Part shown: piece by piece, positions 1 through 6,508 of the stretch
Position numbering within the stretch: the stretch's first letter is position 1
How the letters are laid out: every line of letters begins with the position of its first letter
Assembly (NCBI GenBank): GCA_902795605.1
Contig: CADBLU010000027.1
Span: 1-33,907, forward strand
Reading direction: 5' to 3'
Length of the DNA stretch: 33,907 nt
DNA from: an uncultured Prevotellaceae bacterium
GTDB lineage: Bacteria > Bacteroidota > Bacteroidia > Bacteroidales > Bacteroidaceae
Notes under the pieces: generated by a model
The model's input: the letters and a program-made list of their open reading frames with translations, nothing else
Databases searched by the model: none
What the model was told of the DNA's origin: nothing
Made by a program: the position numbers and the translations under genes

Positions 1-84
1 TTAAGTACGAAGAGCCGTGTGATGGGAGACTGTCAAGCACGGTTCCGTGAGAAGGGAGGGTGAAAGTCCCTCCACTTACTCGAC
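1..84 (+). mobile_element. Group II intron, 3' end (domains V and VI), truncated by the window edge
   Basis: The segment 12-45 folds as a canonical 34-nt group II intron domain V. The lower stem pairs 12-19 with 38-45, there is a two-base bulge at 36-37, the upper stem pairs 20-25 with 30-35, and the cap is a GAGA tetraloop at 26-29. The catalytic AGC triad is at 13-15. A second hairpin follows, with arms 55-60 and 68-73, and fits domain VI; A78 is a plausible branch point. The segment ends in CGAC at 81-84, matching the usual AY intron terminus. The rest of the intron, including any reverse transcriptase gene, lies left of the window. The exact 3' splice site is inferred from the motif. Confidence 0.88.
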
Positions 85-101
85 TTCCCAATCTTTTTTA
101 T

Positions 102-185
102 ATGGAAATAGATTTCAAAAATATTCACGAATTCAAGAAAGCCGATGACGCAAGTCCGATGTTCATCACTTCGCTATGGACGTAA
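102..185 (+). CDS. Possible 27-residue peptide, or the tail of a gene interrupted by the intron
   Basis: An ATG at 102 opens a 27-codon frame ending in TAA at 183-185, directly after the predicted intron end. The frame is also open upstream through the intron boundary, so it could be the 3' exon of a gene whose 5' part lies left of the intron. The peptide is polar (it begins MEIDFKNIHE) with no recognisable domain and no clear ribosome binding site. I do not recognise it. It may be chance, and the call is weak. Confidence 0.22.
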   Translation: MEIDFKNIHEFKKADDASPMFITSLWT

Positions 186-373
186 AACCGTTTTGAGAGG
201 TCAAGATTGCCTGGCGGTCTTGGTGGTGCCGTGATAGGTTTCGTCGGCATCGATAGACGCGTTGATATTTTGCCCTTAGAATGTCTTCTCGTTGTCTCTC
301 GGGGGCTTTTTCGGGCACGACAAGGGCCATTTTCTCATTTTTTTTGTGATGTAACGGAAAAGAAAGCGGATTT

Positions 374-406
374 TTTCGATGTTTTACGATTAAAAATGTA
401 TCTTTG
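374..406 (+). promoter_or_regulatory. Candidate promoter of the Na/Pi-PhoU-wHTH gene
   Basis: TATCTTTG at 399-406 is an exact match to the Bacteroidetes -7 element TAnnTTTG and ends 22 bp before the ATG at 429. The -33 element is weak: TTTC at 374-377 lies 21 bp upstream and matches TTTG at three of four positions. Apart from this promoter and the doubtful peptide at 102-185, I see no gene in 85-428. Confidence 0.6.
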
Positions 407-428
407 TGCTGAAAAAAACTAAAGAAAC

Positions 429-2456
429 ATGACCATCGCTATTGCCTTCAAATTACTGGGCTCGTTAGCACTCCTCATCTACGGAATGAAAATGATGAGT
501 GAGGCATTGCAGAAACTTGCCGGTCCCCAGCTTCGCCATGTGCTGGGCGCAATGACCACCAACCGTTTCACTGGCATCCTCACAGGTGTCGTCGTCACCG
601 CTGCCGTTCAGTCGTCGACAGCCACCACGGTGATGACCGTATCATTTGTGAATGCCACACTTCTCACATTGGCCCAAGCCATCTCAGTGATTATGGGTGC
701 CAACATCGGTACGACGCTGACGGCTTGGATTATGACCTTGGCGATGGCCGATGGCAATGGCGGGGCGGCCTTCAGTATCACCGACCTGGTATTCCCCGCT
801 TTCATCATTGCCATGTTCTTGATATACAGGAAGAAACACCGCATCGTAGGTGACTTCATCTTCGGTATCGCCTTCCTCTTCCTCGGACTTGGCACCTTGC
901 GCCAGACGGGCGTGGACATGAATCTTGGTGAGAATGAGGCAGTGCTGCGCTTCTTTGCCTCTTTCGACCCCAACAGTTTCACCACAACGCTCCTCTTCCT
1001 CCTGATGGGTGGCGTCTTGACGATGTGTGTGCAGTCGTCGGCTGCCGTCATGGCCATCACGATGATTCTCTGTTCGAGTGGAGCCCTGCCAATCTATCAA
1101 GGCATTGCCTTGGTCATGGGCGAGAACATCGGCACTACGGTCACTTCCAACCTTGCTGCGCTCACGGCTTCTACGGAAGCGCGGCGAGCAGCTTTTGCCC
1201 ACATGTTCTTCAATCTCTTCGGAGTGTTGTGGATGCTGGTCGTCTTGCATCCGTTTGTCAATATGGTGTGCAGCTTTGTGGGATACGACGTGACGATGAC
1301 GAAAGAAGCTGTCAGCCAGACTGCTTTCTTAGCCAATGCCGCCAAACTGACAGTGGTGCTTGCGGCATTCCACACCTGTTTCAACATCACCAACACCTTT
1401 ATCCTCGTGTGGTTTATCCCACAGATAGAGAAACTTGTCTGCTATGTGATCCGTCCGAAGAAAGTCAGCAACACTTCTGAGGAGGTGGTCAGACTGCAGC
1501 TGATAGAAGGCGGTCTGTTGGCAACGCCGGAAATCGCTGTCCTTCAGGCACAGCGTGAAATCGCTATCTTCGCAGAGAGGATGCAGCGGATGTTCGGTTT
1601 TGTCTGCAACCTTGTCGATGAGAAAGACCGTAAGGAATGCGAGCGGCTGTGGGAGCGCATAGAGAAATATGAGACCATCTCCGACAACATGGAGATAGAG
1701 ATAGCCAACTATCTGGAGAAAGTCAGCAACGACCATCTGTCTGACGACACCAAGAGCAAAATCCGTTCGATGCTCCGTCAGGTCAGTGAGTTGGAGAGCG
1801 TGGGCGATGCCTGCTATAAGATTTCCCGTTCGTTGCATCGCAAGAATGAGAACAAGGAGGATTTCACAGAGCAGCAATATGACCGCCTGCACTCTATGCT
1901 CCGACTCGTCAACGAGAGTCTCTCGCAGATGATTGTCATTGTGACCGGCAGACGTGAAGACCAGACGCTTGAGCTCTCCGAGGAGATAGAGAATGATATC
2001 AACAACCTGCGTGATGAGTTGAAACAGCAAAACATCCAGGATGTGAATGCCCATCTCTATTCCTACACGCTGGGCACCATCTACGTGGACGTTATCAGCG
2101 AGTGTGAGAAACTTGGCGACTATGTGATGAATGTCAATGAGGCCCGCATAGGCAAGAAGACGCTCAGCTTCCGGGGACTGTCGCTGAATATCAAGAAGAA
2201 AGATGTTGTTGTAGACGGAAGACCTGTCGATTTGAGCCGCATTGAATTCACTATGCTCCAGCTGTTCTTGGCCAACAAAGGCAAGGTGTTCTCGCATGAG
2301 GAGCTGAGAAAAGCTATTTGGCATGACGTCGTGGTGTCGGAACGCACGGTGGATGTCGCTGTCAGCCGTCTGCGCGATAAGATTTCTCCCTATGGCTCAC
2401 AAATCGCCAGCCGCCAGGGCGAAGGCTACTATTTTGACGGCCAGCGAGAAGAATAA
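429..2456 (+). CDS. Na+/phosphate cotransporter - PhoU - OmpR/PhoB-type winged-helix fusion protein
   Basis: The 675-residue protein has three parts. Residues 1-345 are a Na/Pi cotransporter (PF02690 type) with two inverted repeats. Each repeat carries the QSS signature (61-63 and 202-204) and a GxNIGTT motif (90-96 and 231-237), which in this family form the Na+/phosphate path across the inner membrane. Residues 365-575 are a helical PhoU-like cytoplasmic domain, usual for bacterial members. Residues 578-672 are unexpected: a full winged-helix DNA-binding domain of the OmpR/PhoB class, with LSRIEFTMLQLF, a GKVFSHEEL turn, the recognition-helix signature RTVDVAVSRLRDKI and the wing SRQGEGYYF. 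Typical family members stop after PhoU. The fusion is one uninterrupted frame, so it is unlikely to be an assembly error. The protein may couple phosphate transport or occupancy to transcription from the membrane. A terminator follows directly. Confidence 0.93.
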   Translation: MTIAIAFKLLGSLALLIYGMKMMSEALQKLAGPQLRHVLGAMTTNRFTGILTGVVVTAAVQSSTATTVMTVSFVNATLLTLAQAISVIMGANIGTTLTAWIMTLAMADGNGGAAFSITDLVFPAFIIAMFLIYRKKHRIVGDFIFGIAFLFLGLGTLRQTGVDMNLGENEAVLRFFASFDPNSFTTTLLFLLMGGVLTMCVQSSAAVMAITMILCSSGALPIYQGIALVMGENIGTTVTSNLAALTASTEARRAAFAHMFFNLFGVLWMLVVLHPFVNMVCSFVGYDVTMTKEAVSQTAFLANAAKLTVVLAAFHTCFNITNTFILVWFIPQIEKLVCYVIRPKKVSNTSEEVVRLQLIEGGLLATPEIAVLQAQREIAIFAERMQRMFGFVCNLVDEKDRKECERLWERIEKYETISDNMEIEIANYLEKVSNDHLSDDTKSKIRSMLRQVSELESVGDACYKISRSLHRKNENKEDFTEQQYDRLHSMLRLVNESLSQMIVIVTGRREDQTLELSEEIENDINNLRDELKQQNIQDVNAHLYSYTLGTIYVDVISECEKLGDYVMNVNEARIGKKTLSFRGLSLNIKKKDVVVDGRPVDLSRIEFTMLQLFLANKGKVFSHEELRKAIWHDVVVSERTVDVAVSRLRDKISPYGSQIASRQGEGYYFDGQREE

Positions 2457-2478
2457 CCCTCGAAAATCGGGGTGTTTT

Positions 2479-2519
2479 AGGAGCTTCCAGGTTTTTCTGG
2501 GAGCTCCTTGATTTTTTTC
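2479..2519 (+). terminator. Rho-independent terminator of the Na/Pi fusion gene
   Basis: A hairpin with arms at 2479-2491 and about 2497-2508 (AGGAGCT paired with AGCTCCT, extended by TCCAGG/CTGGG with one mismatch) has a T-rich loop and is followed by a run of seven T at 2512-2518. It begins 23 bp after the stop codon at 2456. Confidence 0.85.
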
Positions 2520-2617
2520 TAGGGTTTCTAGTTTTCCTTGGATTCCTAGAATTCCTAGTATTCCTAGTATTCCTAGTTTTCCTAGTATTCCTAGGGTTTC
2601 TAGATTTTCTAGGATTT
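2519..2617. repeat. 9-bp tandem array, 11 units, consensus CTAGNNTTC/T
   Basis: Eleven consecutive 9-bp units fill the space between the terminator and the sigma factor gene. Every unit begins CTAG except the third, which begins CTTG. Units 5, 6 and 8 are identical (CTAGTATTC), and the outer units diverge most, a usual mark of slippage-grown arrays. The array ends 65 bp before the sigma factor start codon, so it borders or overlaps the promoter of that gene. It has no coding potential. Confidence 0.92.
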
Positions 2618-2682
2618 TTATAATCTAAGTGTAATTTTTCTACTCACCGTGCGACTAATAGGTTGTAACGAACGAGCAAGAC

Positions 2683-3174
2683 ATGGAGACGAAAGAATTA
2701 GAGAAAGAATTCCTGGATATGATAGAGGCGCACAAGCGCATCATCTACAAGGTGTGCTATATGTATGCCAACGACCAGGATGACTTGAACGACCTGTTTC
2801 AGGAGACGGTGCTTAATCTCTGGAAGAGTTTCACCCGCTATCGGGGTGACAGCACATACAACACATGGGTATACCGCATCGCCATGAACACCTGCATCAC
2901 TTTCCTACGCCGCTCCAGCACCCGCCCGCAGACGATTCCGATGACAACGGACGTGGCCCGTCTGGCTGCCGAGGAAGAAGACGTGGCAGGGCAACTCCGG
3001 GAACTCTACCGTCTCATCAACCAATTGGGGAAATTAGAGCGCGCGCTGATTCTCCTTTGGCTTGAAGAGCGGAGTTATCAGGAGATGGCCGATATCCTCG
3101 GTATCTCTAAGGCCAACGTCGCCGTGAAGCTCAATCGTACCAAAGAGAAACTAAAGAAAATGTCTAACAGTTAA
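2683..3174 (+). CDS. ECF-type RNA polymerase sigma factor (sigma-70 family)
   Basis: This 163-residue protein has the two-domain layout of extracytoplasmic-function sigma factors. Region 2 (about residues 18-85) includes the DDLNDLFQETVLNLWKSF core-binding helix and the RGDSTYNTWVYRIAMNTC segment that contacts the -10 element. Region 4 (about 105-160) holds the helix-turn-helix LEERSYQEMADILGISKANV, which contacts the -35 element. Its length is normal for the class. It lies 14 bp before a membrane protein gene, the usual place for an anti-sigma factor. The promoter is not obvious: TAATTTTT at 2632-2639 resembles a -7 element but lacks its final G, so an ECF-type autoregulated promoter is possible. 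Confidence 0.93.
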   Translation: METKELEKEFLDMIEAHKRIIYKVCYMYANDQDDLNDLFQETVLNLWKSFTRYRGDSTYNTWVYRIAMNTCITFLRRSSTRPQTIPMTTDVARLAAEEEDVAGQLRELYRLINQLGKLERALILLWLEERSYQEMADILGISKANVAVKLNRTKEKLKKMSNS

Positions 3175-3188
3175 ATGAACCGAATGAT

Positions 3189-3797
3189 ATGGAACTTGAA
3201 GAATTGAAGGCCAGTTGGAACGCATTCGACAAGCGTCTGGCAGAAGCAGAAATAGTGAACCTGCGGATGGTGAAGGAAATGATAGGGCAGAAGACGCGTT
3301 CGGCGTACGACGGCATCGTGGGGCAGAACATATATAATTTAGTGGTTTGTCTGCTCATCAGCTGTGTGGTGTTTCCCTATGTCTACGTCAACACTCCCAT
3401 CCGGCTCTTCTCGTTTGTCATCGTAGAGACTATCATCGTGCTGGGCATGATACCGCAGGTGTGGAAACTCACACTGTTGTCGGGTTTCAATCTGGAGTCG
3501 AAGACGTGCAATGAACTCAGCAGGCTTGTACTGCGCTACAAGAAACTCTGCCATCAGGAGACCATTTGGGGCATTGCGGGCGTTTGCATAGCGATGGCCG
3601 CTTTCTACATCTCAGAATTGGGTTTCAACCATGAGGCGGGTTATGTGTTGGGCACAAGGCTCATACTGCCTATGGCGCTCAGTTTGCTCACCTTCACGAT
3701 AGGCTACTTCTTCGCCTTGTGGATGCGCCGCCGCCATGCCATGCAGATGGCAGAGATCGAGCGCGGACTGGAAGAACTGAAGGAATTTGAGAGTTGA
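3189..3797 (+). CDS. Four-helix membrane protein, candidate non-classical anti-sigma factor
   Basis: The 202-residue protein starts with a charged amphipathic segment (residues 1-46, beginning MELEELKASWNAFDKRL). Four hydrophobic helices follow, near 48-67, 73-92, 122-142 and 160-180, and the chain ends in a charged helical tail (EIERGLEELKEF). The gene begins 14 bp after the sigma factor stop codon and is surely cotranscribed with it. I recall similar proteins next to ECF sigma genes in Bacteroidales, but I see no zinc-finger or FecR-type anti-sigma domain. The role as a membrane tether for the sigma factor is inferred from position. The N-terminal cytoplasmic helix would be the natural sigma-binding part. 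Confidence 0.8.
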   Translation: MELEELKASWNAFDKRLAEAEIVNLRMVKEMIGQKTRSAYDGIVGQNIYNLVVCLLISCVVFPYVYVNTPIRLFSFVIVETIIVLGMIPQVWKLTLLSGFNLESKTCNELSRLVLRYKKLCHQETIWGIAGVCIAMAAFYISELGFNHEAGYVLGTRLILPMALSLLTFTIGYFFALWMRRRHAMQMAEIERGLEELKEFES

Positions 3798-3865
3798 ACA
3801 GGAATTGAAGGAATCTTAGAGTTATATAGAACTATAAGAATTTGAGAACTAAATAGAATAAGGAG

Positions 3866-4054
3866 ATGAAGTACTTTAAACTGATTATCGGAATTATTTT
3901 CGTAGTGGCAAGCATCTTGAAGTTGTTGACCCTCTGGGGCATCGTTCATATCAGTTTGCTTGAGAGAGTTTCAGACGAGCCGTGGGCTGTCTATTTACCG
4001 CCGTTTATACTGATTATAGTAGGCGCAGACCTCATCTACCATGGCATCAAGTGA
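3866..4054 (+). CDS. Small two-helix membrane protein
   Basis: This 62-residue protein has two hydrophobic helices (about residues 5-27 and 42-60) separated by a short loop containing DEPW. A purine-rich AAGGAG sits directly against the ATG, closer than a normal ribosome binding site. It lies 68 bp after the putative anti-sigma gene and may be the third gene of the sigma operon. Composition and topology support a real protein, but I cannot assign a function. Confidence 0.72.
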   Translation: MKYFKLIIGIIFVVASILKLLTLWGIVHISLLERVSDEPWAVYLPPFILIIVGADLIYHGIK

Positions 4055-4073
4055 CCGTGCAGATGACGGACAT

Positions 4074-4123
4074 GATTTGCCAGGCAGTGAGAGGAAAGAA
4101 CACCTCTAACTGCCTGGCAAATC
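4074..4123. terminator. Long hairpin after the sigma-factor operon
   Basis: Arms 4074-4088 and 4109-4123 are perfectly complementary over 15 bp. After one mismatch (4089/4108) the stem continues for 5 bp (4090-4094 with 4103-4107), leaving an 8-nt loop. It lies 20 bp after the stop codon of the small membrane protein. No T run follows, so it is either a terminator of the U-poor kind or an RNA-stabilising or repeat element. Confidence 0.7.
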
Positions 4124-4165
4124 TGTTGACGGCTTGGGGCAAAGGAAGAAAAAAAGAACGCAACA

Positions 4166-4197
4166 CTTGCGTGATTGAATGATAATTCATATCTTTG
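4166..4197 (+). promoter_or_regulatory. Promoter of the secreted protein gene at 4304
   Basis: TATCTTTG at 4190-4197 matches the Bacteroidetes -7 element exactly. CTTG at 4166-4169, 20 bp upstream, matches the -33 TTTG at three of four positions. Transcription would start near 4204 and give a leader of about 100 nt, which contains a small perfect hairpin at 4211-4223 (AGGTG ATG CACCT). Confidence 0.72.
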
Positions 4198-4303
4198 CGT
4201 CAGCGCGACGAGGTGATGCACCTATATTCGCATGCCTATCGCACCCATATCCACTGAAGTCTAACCAGTCTCCTAATGAGGGGAGAATGATAACTGTTGT
4301 CCT

Positions 4304-4972
4304 ATGAATAAAATGAAGATGAATTCAAGAATCATCACTTGCACATGGATGCTTTTGATGACCATGATTTGTTCACCAAGAATGATGGCGCAGGCTTATG
4401 ACCATCTTGACATCCCTAACGATAATTGTCTGATTACCGTCAAATATCAGGGAACGCGTCCCACCATCACCGACTTTGTCACTGCATACTTGAATTTCAA
4501 GAAAGAGGAGACATTCTTCGACAAAGTGTACAAGGAATGGAATCTATACCTTCAGAAAAAGGCACTTAGTCCCACTGTCAGCATCAGCAACGACGTCAAA
4601 AACGGTTACATGCGCTATGATCTCATCCGTCCGGAAGGAAATGACACACTCTTTATGGAAATGTGCTTTTGGAATTGTGCCGACGGAAAACATAAACTGG
4701 TAGCTGCAAACGTCGTCTGGTTGTCTGAGGGCGACTATGGATGGACTGACTACATAGGAACTCATTTCCTTCTCTATGACAACAAGACAAGGATAATGAG
4801 AAGCGTGTATCCTGAGGACATCGGCGCTTTGTATGAAGGCGACGGCCTGAGTGTGTTCTTCCTTCCTCGCAAGGGCAAGAACATCCGGGTGTCGGCAGCC
4901 GGCGGGGGTGACCGATGGAATGAGGTCCTGATTTGGGACGGCTATCGATTCTCTTCCAAAAAGGTGAATTAG
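4304..4972 (+). CDS. Secreted protein of unknown function
   Basis: A 222-residue protein with a signal peptide: basic start, hydrophobic stretch at about residues 12-28, and a likely cut after MMAQA near residue 31. ATG codons at 4304, 4310 and 4316 are all possible starts; the first gives the best basic N-region. The mature part is rich in aromatic and beta-type segments and contains no motif I recognise. It has its own promoter and stops 26 bp before the end of the convergent propeller gene at 4999. Function unknown; a periplasmic location is likely because no lipobox is seen. Confidence 0.8.
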   Translation: MNKMKMNSRIITCTWMLLMTMICSPRMMAQAYDHLDIPNDNCLITVKYQGTRPTITDFVTAYLNFKKEETFFDKVYKEWNLYLQKKALSPTVSISNDVKNGYMRYDLIRPEGNDTLFMEMCFWNCADGKHKLVAANVVWLSEGDYGWTDYIGTHFLLYDNKTRIMRSVYPEDIGALYEGDGLSVFFLPRKGKNIRVSAAGGGDRWNEVLIWDGYRFSSKKVN

Positions 4973-4998
4973 TTTTTCCCGCCGCCCCTATCTGCTTC

Positions 4999-6504
4999 TT
5001 ATTTCAGTCGGTCGACGTATTTCACGTTCACGCCATCACCTTTGAGCACGTCGGCAAAGTCTTGCGGACGGATGGTGACAGGGCCGCGCATGAACTCCGG
5101 GATGTTGTAGCTGCGCATGAGCTGTCTGTGATAGTCGGCATCGGCACTGGGCAACTCAAAAGGTTTGCTGCCGTGTCCGTTGGCGTCGAAATGGGCGATG
5201 AACGGCCTGGTGTACGACCCGTCGTCGCGTCGGCTGCTGAAGATGACCCATCGCCCATTGCTCGACCAGGAATGATAGCTCTCGGTGTCGGGCGAATTCC
5301 ATTCGTCCACCTTGCGCACCTCACCGTTGCTCAGGTCTATCATCCACAAATCGGAATCATGGTGCCAGATATGGAAATAGCCATGCTCGCCGCTGGAGAA
5401 AAGCAGATAGCGTCCGTCGGGAGAGATACGTGGCAAGACGGCGCTTTGTCCGACGGCAGCGGCGTCGAAGACCAGTTCGCGTGGTCCGAAGAGCATGGTC
5501 TCGGGATCAAAACTCTTTTTGTAGATATTGTATTTCAGATGTTTATATCTCGCAGCCAAATCCTTCTTGGGGGCTGCCACCGTGTCGGCGGTGGCTTGGA
5601 AATGGCCACTGCAATAGTAGAGGGTCTTTCCGTCGGGTGCCCATGCGGGGAAGACCTCAAACTCCGTCGTGTCGTTCTCCAGGTTCGTCACTAAATTCTT
5701 CTCCACGTCGTAGGCGATGATGTCGCTCGCCAAGTCGTAGACCTCCACTTTGTTTGAGTCTACGGTATGGAATTTCTGAACGGTCTTGTCGGTGGAATAG
5801 ACAATGAGATTGAGCCAGGGATGCCAGGCGGGATAAACACCGACGGAGAGGATGGAGTCGTTCTTCATATTCACTTTTTTCACCTTTCCGTCGTAGGCCA
5901 CCACAGTGCCGCCATGCGTCTGGCGGGCATGGAACTGCATCCGCTGCGGATTGTAGTTCTGATAGTGGTGGCAGTTGATGCACTGCCCGTCTTTCTCGAG
6001 TCCGCACAGGAAGTTGTCGTAGATGACGCTCTCGTCATAATTCTCCAGACAACGCTGGTTGATGGTCAGTGTCTCGTAGGCGATGAATGAAGGACAAATC
6101 AAGCGGTAGCTGATGTATGGGTCGATGGAGTCGGGCGACACATACACGTTGAAAGGTTTGTAGCGGGTCCATTTGCCGTCTTTGCTCATATACACGTCCA
6201 CCTGTATGGCTCCGCCTTTTGCCTTGGCTGTCAGCTCGCGCCACTCATCCAACTCGGGCTGCATCTGTCCGCCGCACACCACCACCTGATCGCCGGCGGT
6301 ATAACTGGCCACCATATCATCGGCGGGCTGGTCGGCCTCAAATGTCAGTGGCGCGATGTTCACGGGGATGGTCACGTTGACATAGTCGGGATATATGACG
6401 GGAAGAGCCGACGATTGGGTGTATTCTGTCGGAACAGACGCATTCTTGCACGACATCAGCGAGATGATGCCCAGGGCAGCCATCCATAATCTCATTGCTT
6501 TCAT
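4999..6504 (-). CDS. TolB/PD40-type beta-propeller lipoprotein with a CxxCH motif
   Basis: The 501-residue protein begins with a lipoprotein signal (LMSC, lipid-bearing Cys19), so it should sit on the periplasmic face of a membrane. Residues 175-179 read CINCH, a CxxCH motif that in exported proteins can bind haem c covalently. From about 218 to 470 there are repeated propeller blades of the TolB/PD40 kind, for example GVYPAWHPWLNLIVYSTD, VFPAWAPDGKTLYYCSG, LPRISPDGRYLLFSSG and SYHSWSSNGRWVIFSSR. The ATG lies only 4 bp after the stop of the upstream membrane protein gene, implying translational coupling. Haem attachment is inferred from the motif alone and would need the cytochrome c maturation system. 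The function of the pair is unknown. Confidence 0.85.
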   Translation of the reverse strand: MKAMRLWMAALGIISLMSCKNASVPTEYTQSSALPVIYPDYVNVTIPVNIAPLTFEADQPADDMVASYTAGDQVVVCGGQMQPELDEWRELTAKAKGGAIQVDVYMSKDGKWTRYKPFNVYVSPDSIDPYISYRLICPSFIAYETLTINQRCLENYDESVIYDNFLCGLEKDGQCINCHHYQNYNPQRMQFHARQTHGGTVVAYDGKVKKVNMKNDSILSVGVYPAWHPWLNLIVYSTDKTVQKFHTVDSNKVEVYDLASDIIAYDVEKNLVTNLENDTTEFEVFPAWAPDGKTLYYCSGHFQATADTVAAPKKDLAARYKHLKYNIYKKSFDPETMLFGPRELVFDAAAVGQSAVLPRISPDGRYLLFSSGEHGYFHIWHHDSDLWMIDLSNGEVRKVDEWNSPDTESYHSWSSNGRWVIFSSRRDDGSYTRPFIAHFDANGHGSKPFELPSADADYHRQLMRSYNIPEFMRGPVTIRPQDFADVLKGDGVNVKYVDRLK

Positions 6505-6508
6505 AACT

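Noticed and set aside
207-422. 71-residue plus-strand frame before the Na/Pi gene
   Set aside because: It starts with TTG, overlaps the exact TATCTTTG promoter element at 399-406 and has no protein-like pattern.
1329-2324. 331-residue open frame on the minus strand inside the Na/Pi fusion gene
   Set aside because: It is the antisense shadow of a strongly supported gene; its translation has no domain.
2519-2617. CRISPR array
   Set aside because: Units are 9 bp without spacers; likewise the 10-bp array at 26841-26910. No cas genes are present.
4933-5694. 253-residue plus-strand frame opposite the propeller gene
   Set aside because: Overlaps the end of the secreted protein gene and mirrors the propeller codons; no domain.
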